Positions 10,808-22,650 of a DNA stretch of 64,000 nucleotides are shown piece after piece (within the stretch, counting starts at the first letter, position 1; every line of letters begins with the position of its first letter). Both the position numbers and the translations under genes were made by a program. The notes beneath the pieces are model-generated. The model worked only from the letters and a program-made list of their open reading frames with translations. It ran no database searches and was not told the DNA's origin. This DNA comes from Rhodosporidiobolus odoratus (taxonomy: Eukaryota; Basidiomycota; Microbotryomycetes; Sporidiobolales; Sporidiobolaceae), in contig JAOANU010000031.1 in NCBI GenBank assembly GCA_034387635.1, forward strand, positions 1 to 64,000, read 5' to 3'.

Positions 10808-12471
10808 ATGGTATTCTTTACAGACTCACAAAGTACGTCTCACTCCCTCTTCGCTCTCATCTTGTTCTCCTCCTCGCCGTCACGACCACAACTGATGTAT
10901 TCCTCGACTGTGCAGAGATTGGCGTAAGCTACCATTCATCCTCTAGACCGTGTCGCCGTACAACTCCTTTATGCACTCGGCAAGCAAGGGTCATTGGACG
11001 GAGTGATCTAAATGAGGCGCGACAGACATGAGCAATCACGGCTCCACTTCACCAGCTCATACACAAGATGCCGGTGCAGCGGGCAGCAGCGGGGGAAACA
11101 CGGGCGAGGCAGCAACCGACACCCGCAAGTCGAGGGCGAATGGCGACCCTTCGACAGGCGCACCACATTCACTACTCTCCCATCGCCTCGGGCCAGCACC
11201 CTACTCTGCCGTTCTTTCCCGACCTTTGTACCTTTTCAACGCGACGCGGTACTCCCCCAGATCCCTGGAACAACCGACCTACTCGGTCCTTCGCCTACCC
11301 ATCGCTCGATCAACTCGCTCTGGGGCTCTCTTGTCCCGCTCTGAGCCAATCCCGGACCCCGTGCTTTCACGGTGGCGGCGTGTGGTGGCAGCGTGTAACG
11401 CTTGGATAGAAAGGTGATGGGAACGAATTCGAGCTGCTCGGCGTTGAATACCTGGACAATCAAGTGTGCTTCGTCAACAACGCAGTCCGGCTGACCTCTT
11501 CGCCCCCATCTCGCTTCGCAGGTCGGCCTGACGTCTTTTGGCGCCTTCTTCATGCTCCTTGGCGTGATCATGCTCTTTGACGGACCTCTGATTGCACTGG
11601 GAAATGTGCCTTCTTATTTCTTTCCCCTACTTGTCCCTCGCTGGCGAGATGCGGTGGCCTTGGCTGCGGCCCTTCTGCTTTGTTCCCGCGTCAGTTCTCA
11701 CACTTCGTTCTCCTGCAGATTCTCTTCCTTGCGGGACTGCCACTCATTATCGGCCCTCAGAAAACGTTCTACTTCTTCGCACGACGGAACAAGCTACGAG
11801 GATGTAGGTCCCTCTTAGTATTCCCACCCTCTCTGCAGGACTATACTGTTCGTCCCCTAGCGGCTCCGCTGTGGTGGAGCTTAGCTCGTGTCCGAGTGCT
11901 GGGCCACGTGAGGCTGCTGACTGATTCTGTTCTTCCCTCGACCCTGCGCCCCGCAACACTCTGCGTGTTCCCTCGGCTTCCTTCCCGCCCGTCCTTGTCG
12001 TCGCCTTGTTCCCTTAACTCTCATCGCGCCCAGCTTTCGCCTTCATCGCCGGCATCGCGCTCGTCTTTCTCAAATACCCCTTCTTCGGCGTGCTTATCGA
12101 GATGTTTGGCTTTTTGAATCTGTTCGGGTGCGTCTACATCTCCTTTCCTGCCAGTCAGCCCCGGGACCCCCAGGAAGTTGACCGTTCTTGCATCCTCGTC
12201 GCAGCGACTTTTTCCCGGTTGTACTGGCGTTCATGCGACAATTGCCAGTCATCGGTACCTTTCTAAGCATGCCAGGAGTCCGACAGGCGAGTCCCTATCG
12301 TACTCAGCTTGCCCTTCTTTCCCGAGCATGCCTCAGAGCTGCTCGTTTCTCTTCACCTTGTTTTCTCCCTCTTCGAGGAATCGCTTACTGACTCGGTTTC
12401 CACCCGGACTCGGCGTGCCTATGCAGGTGACTGACCGATTAATGGGAGTACGGAAGCAATCGCCAGTGTAA
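10808..12471 (+). CDS. GOT1: GOT1, vesicle/Golgi transport membrane protein
   Basis: Got1 is a small tetraspan protein that acts in ER-Golgi and intra-Golgi vesicle traffic. Seven exons fit: 10808-10832, 10916-10923, 11522-11605, 11719-11803, 12034-12127, 12205-12286 and 12427-12471. They sum to 141 codons (140 residues), close to the usual 138-140. Visible family blocks: start MVFFTDSQKIG, then VGLTSFGAFFMLLGVIMLFD, ILFLAGLPLIIGPQKTFYFF, and AFIAGIALVFLKYPFFGVLI, all hydrophobic spans. Oddities: exon 2 is only 8 nt, intron 2 is about 600 bp and contains an unexplained open frame (11028-11417), and the last intron begins GCGAGT, so it must be GC-AG to give the ending VTDRLMGVRKQSPV. If that intron is retained, the protein would end about 35 residues after the exon 6 boundary (stop near 12391), with a different tail. 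Confidence 0.88.
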
Positions 12472-12721
12472 AGGGAGGGTGACGCAGCAAGGAGGGCGTG
12501 CAAAGACGGTTTACCTTTTGAGGGGTTTGTTTCGCGACGTAGAGAGTGGGGTGGGCCCGCCTAATTTACCTGTTATACTGTTTGCCTGGGATAGCTGTGA
12601 GCTGTCGAACATAGCGAAAGAATGAGAGAGCCGGGTTCTCGTCGTTGTCGTCGTCGTGTGTTGGTCTCGCTCATCTCGGACTCCAAGTTGTCATCTCACG
12701 CTTGATCAGACTCGCTTGAAC
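12472..12721 (+). promoter_or_regulatory. Profilin upstream region
   Basis: A 250-bp gap between the GOT1 stop and the profilin ATG. It has CT-rich stretches and a tract of GTCGTCGTCGTC near 12640-12655. No clear TATA box at a fixed distance; assigned by position only. Confidence 0.35.
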
Positions 12722-13611
12722 ATGTCGTGGCAAAGTGAGTCGTACATTGCCACACAGTGCCAGCTCCTTGCTGACCGCAGTGCTACTCACTCTGTCGTCG
12801 TCTGTCCTCCTCGTCGCCGTCACCACTTGTTGATCAACTCTCAGCTTACGTCGACTCTAACTTGTTGGGAACCGGAAAGGTTGCAAAGGCAGCTATTCTC
12901 GGTCAACAGGGCGGTGTATGGGCTCAGTCAGCTGGTTACGATGTGCGCTCAATTCCTCCCCTCCGTCATTCCACACTTCCCGAGTCGGGGGGTGCTTGCG
13001 CTCCTGCGTTCGCTTGTCCTAGCTTCACTACGAGTCATCTCTGCGCTACGCCGACTCGACCTGACGGCTCCCTCCCAAAACAGCTCGGCGCTGAGGAACA
13101 AGCCGCCATCGTCAAGGCCTTTGCCGACCCCTCAGCCGCTCAGGCCAGCGGCATCAAGGCCCAGGGAAACAAATTCCTCACCATCAGGGCAGACGACAGG
13201 AGTGTCTATGGCAAGAAGCAGGTGCGCTCCCCTTCTTCCTCTCACACGGGGCTTCGTCCAGCGCTGAACTTGCTTTTTCTCTTACCTTTCCTTCCTGCTG
13301 TTCTTCCCGCTCCTTCATCGGGATGCAGGCGGACGGCATTGTCCTCGTCAAGACCGCCCAGGCTGTCCTCGTCGCCGAGTACGCACACCCGACTATGCCC
13401 GGAGAGGCCACCAAGATCGTCGAGGTACGTCATAACTCTCAATTCCGCCTTTCCCATCTACTCCTGCTTGTCGCCGTTTCGTCGTCGAGGAACTCGGGGT
13501 TTATTAAGTGCATCGAAAGCGCCACGGCCAGGTGCGAAGCTTTCGAAATTGACTCGCCTCGTGTTCTTTGTGCAGGACCTCGCCGACTACCTCATTGGCG
13601 TCGGCTACTAG
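12722..13611 (+). CDS. PFY1: Profilin
   Basis: Profilin binds monomeric actin, poly-proline ligands such as formins, and phosphoinositides in the cytoplasm. Five exons join in phase: 12722-12734, 12845-12942, 13084-13221, 13329-13424 and 13576-13611. They give 126 residues, the standard length. The start MSWQTYVDSNLLGTGKV holds the aromatic residues of the poly-proline site. The middle has QGNKFLTIRADDRSVYGKKQ and DGIVLVKTAQAVLVAEYAHP, matching the conserved actin-binding half, and the end is DLADYLIGVGY. All introns are GT-AG with donors GTGAGT, GTGCGC or GTACGT. Only 13 coding nt precede the first intron. Confidence 0.95.
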
Positions 13612-14148
13612 TCTTTCCTTTCCCTCCACTTTCGCCGCTTCTTAGCCTCGCACAGCAGTATCCGCCGGCCGTACTGCGGCACCTGTGTCTTTCCGATCAT
13701 TCTCGTCCACCATTGTGCCTTCTCTACTCTTTCGTTCTACCTTCATTACCCCGCAACATCGTACTGACCAGAAGATTGCAAGCCAACCTTGCTCATCAGG
13801 ACATCAAGGAAGCTTAGACGGCATAAGAGAGCTCGTCTCGGCTTTCTTCTGGGACATCGCTGATTTCGGCGAGTGGACCGCTGAACAAACAAAGAACCAG
13901 GCGACTTGTATCGTGTCACGTGACTTGGCGCAAGCTCCGTCACATACTCCGCTACCGCCTGCTATGTTCGGTCTGCGCCTTCGCTAAGTCGTCGTTCACG
14001 GTGATCACCTTACCTCCTTTTTCTCCAGGAACAGCTCCTGTCTTGCCGTCAACCCGCATCACAAGGTTTCTTATCGTCGCTACACCCTCTTTGCGCCAAC
14101 CAGGACGTAGCCTGTAGGCTGCTTGCTCAGCACACCTCTCGGCGAATT
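13612..14148. other. Intergenic: profilin 3' region and upstream region of the next gene
   Basis: No coding exon recognised. It contains a perfect CACGTG (in gtgtCACGTGactt near 13916), a possible bHLH-type site. Pyrimidine-rich sequence leads up to the ATG at 14149. Confidence 0.45.
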
Positions 14149-17100
14149 ATGCCGTCGCTTCCAACCGCTCCAGTTAACGGAAACGTCGTTCAACCCCCGC
14201 GCCAGCCCCTTCACTCTTCTCCGACAGCCGACGGGGACGATCAGCACAGCGCCGACTACGCCACACCTCTCTACGATACCTTTCCGCCCCACTTCAACCC
14301 CGACGACCCCCAAAGCCCTCAGTCTTCACCCTTCTCGATCCGCTCGCACAAGCTGAGAGAAGCCCAACTCACCTATCAATCGCTCTCTCCGACGTCCCCA
14401 GGCGCTCTCGGCAGCGGCGGTACTCCCTACTACGATGCCGAAGGCGACGCTCTCTTCGGGCCTTCGCCGGGAAACGGATGGGCACCCCTTCCCTCTCCCG
14501 GCCTCGCGGCCTCCGCCTCCGCGCCTCCCGGTCCCGACCATCCTCCAAGTACGGTAGCCGACTCCACTCGCAGCTCAATCAAGTCGGCGGAACTACCGGC
14601 GGGCGAGAAGACGAGGTTGAGGGAGAAATATGGGCTCGATGAGGAAAAGGAAAGGATGTTGGAGAGGCTGATGGGCGTGGTATGGAAGAGGGCGGGTAAG
14701 ATTGAGGGGGCTCAGAGCGGAGAACCTGCGAACGGCCAAGCAGGTACGATTGCATTTCCTTCATGCTTCACACCGATTGGCATTAACCTCGTCTTTCTTT
14801 TCGCCGAAACAGGATCGGTTACCAGGCGCAGCAACGGAAGCGTTGCAAAGTCTGTCGGCAGCGGTACGCTACTCTACTCGTCTACTGTGCAAGTGCTTGA
14901 CTGAGGAAAGCTGGCGTTCAACAGTTTCACCATCGTCCCCGTCTCCCGCAATCTCCCCTATACCATCTGCAAATGGCCTTCGCCCTGCCCTCGGCTGCGA
15001 AGCAACGACTCGTACCTCTCTTCCAGCTTCGCCTCCTGTGACGAGATCATCTAGCCGTTCGGGAGAACGTCGCAGAGAGAGGGGAAGCAGCGCAACGATC
15101 GAAGGCGTGCTCGCCACCGCTGCAACTCCAGAGTTCAAACGTGCTTCCTCGGACGATACTTTCTCTGACGCAACTCGGCGCGACGACATTCAGCTACGGG
15201 CCGAAAGGGCACAGCAATCATCGCAGTCACCATTGCTCTCGTCGTGCGGGCCGTCTCTGCGTTCGCCTGGCGGCGCGCTTTCGCGGTCGCCCGAGTTCGA
15301 TGGCGCTGAGCAGAGGCAGCAGCATAGCCCTACTTCCTCGCCTGCTTCGCTGCATCTCGACGACGCTGCATCCCCTCCTACGTCTTTCCGTCTCGACCAT
15401 GCCGCTTCGCCTACCCGTTCTTCCCCTTTATACCCGGCCTCTCTTCACCACTCTTCGCCGCCTCAGTCTCCTCGCGATGGGAGCCTCGGTCCTCCCGTTC
15501 TGCCGCCCAAGTCTCCGCGAGACGAGCGATCTCTTACCCCTTTCCCAAGTCCACCTGCACCGGCTCCAAACTTCTTTCCCGACCCTTCCCGCACTCGTCC
15601 AAAGATGTACCAGCAGCTCGGCTACGACTACCTTCCTTCTCGCAACGGCGTGCGAGCTCAGAACCGGGTGCCACAGATCGACAGCGAGATGAGCGAAGAA
15701 GAAAAGGATTGGCTGCATCGGACGAGGCGAGTAGTGAACGACGGTAGACTGAAGGATTGGTGGGGACACCCCGTCGGGGTGGGTCATCAGTGGGGCAAGG
15801 CAGTGTTAAGTGCGTTCCGCTTTCTTCCTTTTCCTCGCGGTATATCTGATCGGTCTCTTACAGGTCCTTTACTCTCCGAAACGGAAAAGTCGCACCCCTC
15901 TCCCTCCTACTCTTCCCATTGCTCGCCTCCGCACAGCTATCAGCCATTCCTCCCTCCTTCCTCGCCACATCGCCGTCCCGCTGCCGCCGTGACCTCACCT
16001 CGCTCTGTCTCGTCGTCGACCCGCTTAGCTCGCTCGCCTCTCGCTGCCGAGATCAACGGCGTTTCGTCGCCTCATCAGCGGAGCGTCTCCGCTGGAGCAC
16101 CCGAGCGCTCGGCATCGGTCCAGCTACCCCTCCCTCCTCTCTCTCAGTATCCGTCTCTTACCTCTTCCTCACGCCGTCCCGATTGTCCACCTGTTGAATC
16201 GCCTACCGCCACCGTCCCGGGTCCTAGTCAGACGGTCCACCGCGCCTCGAAGCATTCTCCGCAAAGCCCGACAAAGCCTGCGGTGGCGCCTCGTGCGGGA
16301 GAGTCGACCCGTGCCCGTAGCGCCAACGAGAAGACCGTCGAGGCGCGCTTGATCAGTAGCTGGGCGCAGGGCGTAGCGGACGAGAGAGACGTAACCCGGA
16401 GGGAGGGCCGGTCACAACACCAGTCGTCGCCGGCAGTTCGACCTTCTCAGTCCGGCGGCGACGGAATCTACCTAGACGCGGTGGAGGAAAGGGTTCCAGT
16501 GGTCTCACCAGGCGGTCATCATCGATCGCTCAGAGCGCCGGCTCAACCGAACGTCACCAACACCGCGAAGAGAAAACCTTATCCGTCTGTCGGCTACACT
16601 TATTCGACTTTACCTTCACCCGACAAGCCTCGCCCGTTACCCAGTGGCAGGAACGCTGAAGATATCGCTTCCTGGGCGAGGACGGCTGGCTGCAATATCG
16701 AGCACGACTCGCCTACCCGGCCTGTAGAGACTTCGCCAGCTGGCAGTCCGCCAAAGCGCAATACGCCCATTATCTCTCCTCGCTCTCCGTCCTCGCCTAC
16801 GAAGGGTGGAGCTCCCGGCTCGAAGCCCTCGGCAGGGAAGCCTGATCTCGACCTCGGCGGCAATGGCGGCCAACTTTCGCTTGACGATCTCGTCTCTGAG
16901 CGATCCCCTCCGTCCCGTCTCCGCTCTCGCACCTTCTCCGACTCAGCCGCACTCCTGTTCTCGCCACCCCGCGCCAATGGATCCCTTGCTCTCGATGATC
17001 TCCCTCAACTTGACACGCATACCTCGCACCTAGACGCTCTCACAGCCGCACCTCCTGACGCACAAGGTGGAGAAGGGGCTCCCGGTTTGACGAGCAACCG

Positions 17101-19297
17101 CACGCGGAGCGCTTCGCGGTCGGGTCGACTCGAGAACTCCCTCGCGGCTGGAGAGGACGACGATACTTTCCTCCATTCGCCGCTTTCTGCCCTCGACGGC
17201 GTCAGAGTCGATGGTCCGCGACGTGTTCTGAAGCCCTACCGCCGAGGTCCCTTCCCGGTACCAGTTCTCTCGGAGGAAGAGAAGGAGGAGCGAAGGAGGT
17301 TACGGAAGACTGGACGTTCGCCGGAGTACGACCTCGAGATGAGCGAGACTAAGGCTGAGAGGCGGAAGCAAGCATGGAAGGAGCAGCATGTGGTAAGCTG
17401 TGTCCGCCCACCCTCCCATTCTGTGCTGACTCGCCCTCTCCTGGGACCCAGTTCGAGAACGAACGGACACGCCTCCGCCAGCGCCTCGGCCATCCGTCTT
17501 CCGCTGCCGACATCCCGGTCCTTAATGAACTGGCGAGACTTCACTTGGCAGCGACTGTTCCGTCTATCAAAGCACATGCGGAAGAGTACATGCTGCACTC
17601 GCTAGCTTACGGTACGCAAACCCTTCTGCAGCGGTGGCCCTTCTTCTAGAAAGGCTCATATCGCCTGACGTCGAGCCTACCGCTCCTGCAGACGAAGCCC
17701 AACCTGAAATTGCGCATCTTCTGGCTTGCGAGCTCGAGAGACGGAACTCGGACGAGGCAATGCACTGGCAGTGCGTCCCTTCTCCTCCTCCTGAAGCGGT
17801 TTCGTTGCCAGTGCACTGATAGCAACTCTTCTTGACACTTCGCTGCGCAGCCGCATCGCCGTACGGTATGGAGGGGCAGCCGAGCCAGAGTATTACCTCG
17901 AGCTGGCCGCCGCTTTTCTCCGGGCCGGCTACAACGGGGACGCAATCGATGCGTACAGCGCGCTGCGCAAGGACTTTACGGACAGTCCGTACGAAGCTCT
18001 AGCGCTGCTGCATCTCGGGCGCCTGTACCAAGACATGGGTCAGCCGGCAGACAAGGACACCATTCGCCAGACCTACGACGCGGCCCTCGACAAGCTCCAG
18101 CGTTTAAAGCTGACGGATCCGCTACTTCGGAAGGGAGGTCGATGGGACGAGCTGGAATTGTTGGAAGCCAATGTGCTCGCCAACTTGGCGGAGCTAGACC
18201 GGGAGGAATTGGGCGCAGCTGGCTCAGCAAGGACAAATGTTCGCCTTCTATCTTTCTTTCGTCTCGTTCCTGCAAGCTGACAGATACCGAGCCGCCGTGT
18301 CCTAGAATATTGACCACGAAGGTGTCTCGCCTGTCTCGCAATGCCGCCCCTACACTTCTGCACCAACAACCCCGGTCATCTTGAACGGTCACCGCCCCCC
18401 TTCTGCCCCGCCCGCCCTACATTCGAGCTTGCCTCCTCGAGTGAGCGGCGCTCCGCCGTCTCAGCCAGTCCGTCCTCCGCCCGAGGTTTCTAGGTCCGCA
18501 CCCCGACCACCGGTAAGCCTGATTCTCCTTCTAGCTATTATCTTCGACTCACATCATCTTCCACAGGCGCCTCGCGCTCCCTCGCCAACCTCTAGGCTAT
18601 ACTTAAACGGCGACGACGCAGTGCCACACCCGAGCAACGTAAACTGATTCTTCACTCTGGTCTTCCCCAGCCTCACTCACTCGCTTATTTCGCAGCGGTA
18701 CGGACGCACGCCAGCCCGCAGCCCTCAAGGTTTTCAGCGGCCTCGAGGAGCTCCTGACGCTCGCACGCATCGACCGCAGCAGATGGTAACTCATTTTTCG
18801 TCGCCATTTCCGAGTCGAAGTCCCTCATCTGCCTCTTCCTGCAGTACCCCTACGGCAATTCCCGCACCATCGACATGATCACCCGCTCTCTCCAAGACAT
18901 GGCTCGATCGGATGCAGCCGCAGACCTCGCCAAGTCGTCAAAGCTTCTGGCCGACAAAGTCGACGAAGCTTACAACAGCTTGAAGGCGCTTTCGGAGGAA
19001 GAAGCGGCAAAGCAGCAAGAGTTTGCCGACGCGATTGGGCATCTGCACACGACTATACAAACCCTGCCGGGTCGACTCATCACCGCCGCCAAGCGTACGT
19101 CCACCATTTTTACCTTTTGCGCTTCCTGCCTCCTTCCTTCCCGACTACCATTCCCGTTGACAGCCGGTTGACATCTCCTCTGTTACCCAGTCATGTCGGC
19201 CCGACCTGCCTGGGCTCCACCTCCTCCAGAGCCGAACGCGCTGGAAATTGCCCTCGCCAAGCTTGAGAAGGCCAGATCGTCCGCGGTCCTTCAATGA
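14149..19297 (+). CDS. Very large low-complexity protein with a TPR-like helical segment, unknown function
   Basis: I do not recognise the family. The start MPSLPTAPVNGNVVQPPRQP is followed by about 900 residues rich in Ser, Pro and Arg with many SP/PRSP motifs, which suggests a heavily phosphorylated scaffold. Ordered islands include LREKYGLDEEKERMLERLMG, QIDSEMSEEEKDWLHRTRR and LSEEEKEERRRL. After an intron at about 17392-17451 comes a helical part with LNELARLHLAATVPSIKAHA, then EYYLELAAAFLRAGYNGDAI and YEALALLHLGRLYQDMG, which reads like two or three TPR-type repeats. A proline-rich linker (18.3-18.7 kb) leads to a coiled-coil-like tail (LADKVDEAYNSLKALSEEEA). The end is ALEIALAKLEKARSSAVLQ and TGA at 19295-19297. 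Exon joins after 17.4 kb are phase-consistent GT-AG. A 54-bp intron near 15810 would keep frame, so its use is uncertain. Two genes rather than one cannot be excluded. Confidence 0.55.
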
Positions 19298-19840
19298 CCC
19301 TCTTCTCAACCCTCTCCCTCGTTATGCAGTTCTTTATTGCTGTTCTTGTAGTCCTGTACTTTTAGAAGGTGGCGGGTCTGTGATATATCACTCGGGTATC
19401 AGTCTGTCGATGTTGTCGTGCCTTTGCTTGTTGACGAGGAAATAGATCGCTCAGCCCGCTCGCAGTCCGCTCTCCACCAACCCTTCCTCGTGAGCAGATA
19501 GCTTGATGTACCTCCGTGTGAATGGATCGCACTGCGGATTGTTCGATCCTTGGACAGACTACATGGGGCGGGACAGCAAGCGAAGGAGAAACTGCACTGA
19601 TGCACGCGGCCGAGACGGCGCTCGGCGAAACGGGTGGTCGAAACAAGCGGTGTGGTCTGAAAATCGAAGGAAGGAAAGCGGTATGATACAGGGGAGAGAG
19701 ACGGGAGAGAGCCTGGACGAGGCGGTGGAAAGGAAGACGGGAAGCGGAATGTCGGAAAGGGAGCCTGCGGGGGGCGACGTGTATAATGGCTAGTCAAGAT
19801 GTGATTGCTTCAAGGAAGCAAGAAGGGCGGAACACGAACC
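19298..19840. other. Intergenic between convergent genes
   Basis: 3' regions of the large plus-strand gene and of the small minus-strand gene. Open frames here are on both strands with no domain. No repeats noted. Confidence 0.5.
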
Positions 19841-20877
19841 TTAGAGGCCGTACGTGCCGGAGAGGGTAAACGAGTTCTCGTCGGCAGCCCACTTGACCGT
19901 GAAGGTGTCGCCGGTCACGCCCCAGGATCCCCAGCGCGACTGCGGACGCCCGAGACATCAGCTCGTGCTCATACCACAGTTGGTGAACGGGAAACGCTGG
20001 ACAGATGGACCCCACGAGGGAGGGAGGGGAGCAAACGGTGGAGTAGAAAAAAGGCAAGTACGTACCGCACCCTGAGGGTGTCCGATCGCCTTGTGGAAGG
20101 TCTCTGTGGGTAGCTTCTTCTGTTTCCACATGTCCTTCTTCTTGGTCGGGATTGGGAGGTCGAAGAGCTTGTAGAAGACGGATTGAGCCGGAACGACGCC
20201 GGAGTACTGCCAGCGGGCTGTCCCTTGCTTGCACGCGGCGGTCCTGCGAGGTAGGCGAGACGATAAACTTCTCGTCGCTCAAGGCAGGGTCACGAGCTAA
20301 GCGGGCTCGACAGAGAAGCAGCGGCGAGGAAAAAGGAGAAAACGCAGAATGGTGCCTTACCATTTCATAGAAGCTTTGATGGCCTGCGATACAAAGGGGT
20401 CAGCGCACTCTGATACTGATGAGAGACGTATCGGGCCAGCGGTATCGGTATCGGCACCGTGTCGAGGGAAGGAGAAAAGCGAAATCGGCGATTGACCTTG
20501 CAAGCGATGGTCCCGACCTGACTAGCCTTCTGTGCGATCTGCTCGTCGTTCCAGTTCTCGGCGGCGTTGGTCGCGGTGGACGTAGCGAGAGGAGCCTTCT
20601 TTCTGCTTTCCTGCTCGAGCTGCTCCTCAATAGCCTTGTAGGCAGTCTGGAGAGTGGTAAAGTGCGAGACGAGTTCATCATGAGGGAGAATCGAGACGTC
20701 GACGTCGTCCAAGTCGAGAATGGCCTTGAGTGAGGTCTTTGTGCGTTTGCTGGCAGAGGAAGGAGGCGCGCTTTCGAAACAAGGCGAGGAAGGCGAGGTG
20801 CGCTTGCCGAGGGAGCTGAGGGTTTAAGTAGTCAGTATTGACGTGTCTTGACTTCTACTGAGCTTGGCATACCTCAT
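19841..20877 (-). CDS. Hypothetical small protein (about 200 residues)
   Basis: Not recognised. The coding start is split: ATG plus two bases (20877-20873), a GT-AG intron, then the body reading SLGKRTSPSSPCFESAPPSS. A basic KRTKTSLKAILDLDD region and a short coiled-coil-like helix (HFTTLQTAYKAIEEQLEQES) follow. Further exons give IAQKASQVGTIACK, AIKASMKW, ACKQGTARWQYSGVVPAQSV and WKQKKLPTETFHKAIGHPQG. The last exon begins SRWGSWGVTGDTFTVKWAAD and ends SGTYGL with TAA at 19841-19843. The Cys, Trp and Lys-rich core looks compact and conserved-type rather than low complexity. The function is unknown; the basic patches suggest nucleic-acid binding, by inference only. Confidence 0.6.
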
Positions 20878-21849
20878 TGTGAGTACTGTAGTGGGGTTGG
20901 GAGTGGTTCGAGCAAGCGAGAGGAGGAAGAGACGTCAGGCGGCGCAGCGCGTCAATCCGCCAAACAACGCGTACGCGTCACTCGCACCCAAGCTCTTTCC
21001 TCTCCCGCTGCCAGTGCAGCAATCCCTGACAGCTCGTGTTGTCATCGTATCACGCTTGCGGTATGCGAAAGAGCGATCGAGACCGAGCCACTGAGAGAAG
21101 GCGAGAAATAACGGAGGAAAGAAAGACAAGTCGCATGATCGCACTGCGACCTCCCAGCGCTCCCATCCAATTCGTACACGGCAACGTCGATGAGCTCATG
21201 CTGGTAGACATGGGTTATGGCGGAACTGAAGTCGTCAAGGACGAGTGCAGGATCAGCGAATTTTCGATGCGGAAAATCAGATGATGGCGCACAACCCGAC
21301 GGCACCTTCCCGAGTGGTGCGTACCCATGGCTGTCGTCTCCGTCAGCACATACACGCGCTCGGCAAGTGTCACGGGTACGAGAGGGGAGCCATCGACGCG
21401 GAGCAAGAGTAAGGTGAAAAACGCCGGCAGCAGAAAATGGCCACCCGGCCTCTTGCGAGGCGCCTTCGCCTGTCCCTGGAGGAGGGACCGGTCCTGTGAG
21501 TCTGCCGCATGACGGACGAACCGTCGCTGCACAGACGCGGAAGTAGGCCCTGAACCTGCGAAGGCAGCCATGCGTTGCTCGGGAATTGAAACGTGAGGGC
21601 GGGGACGTCAATGCATCAACGCCGTTCCAATGCTGCTGAACGAGCACGCAGTTACTTCTCCTACGCCGATCGAAGGCTCCTATGCAATCCTGATAAGCTG
21701 TCTCCAGCCCAGGCGTTGTTGCCGCTTCGTCCTATGTTGTCGGTACCGCCAAACAACATGACACGGCTGGCGGGTCGGCCGAGGGGTGTTGAGGACGATG
21801 CAGTACTGTCGCGATGCTCGCCGTTGTGCGCTCGAGAGTGTCGTTGCGA
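20878..21849. other. Intergenic, nothing recognised
   Basis: About 1 kb upstream of the hypothetical gene. Several overlapping open frames on both strands, none with a family signature or good splice chain. The right edge runs into the diverged part of the inverted duplication. Confidence 0.45.
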
Positions 21850-21959
21850 AGACGTCGGGGGCGAGGGGGGGCGAGAAGCGGGGAGTCGACAGGGTCGGCA
21901 AGGCGTGGCGGGGGTGGTGCAGGGCGCTCTGTGAGACTCTTCGAGCGAGTCTAGCAAGT

Positions 21960-22650
21960 CAAACAGCGATATCAAGCGATGTGAGCAACGAAAACAAGGC
22001 CAAACAAGGGCCAAATGCATTTTCTTCCTCTCAAGAGTCCCCAGAATGGACAAAGATTGATACCTGGGATAGCAGACATGGCTACTACGAGCTCAGAGGA
22101 CCCTCCTCGTCCACCTCGCATGTCAGCCCGAAGGCCGCGCAGTGCAGGAGACGAGGGAACCGGCCTTTTCTACGCTTCTACACCCCTCAGAGGCTGTTAC
22201 CCCGCGAAGGAAACCCGCCTGCGAGGGTCGAAGAAGGGCAGACGGCCAGTCCAGGTCGATTGTGCATCCCTGCCCGTGTTAACCTTGTCTGTGCGTCCTT
22301 CATCGCCGTTCCCTCGAGACTAAACCTGCTCACGCTTGAATGGGTTCGGCATGACCACCACTCCGGTTAGTAGGCGGAGTAGTGGCTCAGCTTTGGCTTA
22401 GTAGATTGGTCGTCTTCGCAGGCAGTCCCTTGTGGAATGAGAAAACGTCGAAGAAGGAGTGAAGAAGAAAAGGAAAGAGAGAGGAAAGTTGGAAGAGTCC
22501 ACAACTCTACAACACAATAGGATGAGCTGTGAGTGCTCATGCTGATCGGGAAGAGCCTGTAGTACGAGTCTGACTGTCCCTTACTCTCCCCCGTAGCCGA
22601 CGACGCCCTCTCTTCCTCCCTCGACTTGCTTCGACGACTTCCTCCTCAAG
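21960..22650 (+). repeat. Inverted duplication, copy A (promoter and 5' end of capping protein beta)
   Basis: This stretch matches the reverse complement of about 34250-34915 with high identity by eye, including long identical runs around 22030-22260, 22300-22500 and the whole first intron of the capping-protein gene. Weaker similarity extends left to about 21850 and right to about 22770. In copy A the sequence runs into an intact gene, so this is likely the source copy. Confidence 0.85.

Noticed and set aside
10924..11521. Independent gene in the GOT1 intron
   Set aside because: The open frame has no domain, no splice logic and no start context; reported only as an oddity.
22015..22323. Protein-coding gene shared by both duplicate copies (MATTSSEDPPRPPRMSAR...)
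   Set aside because: The frame is present in both copies, but the sequence lies directly in the CAP2 promoter/leader and changes between the copies are not biased to synonymous sites as far as I could see; more likely non-coding.
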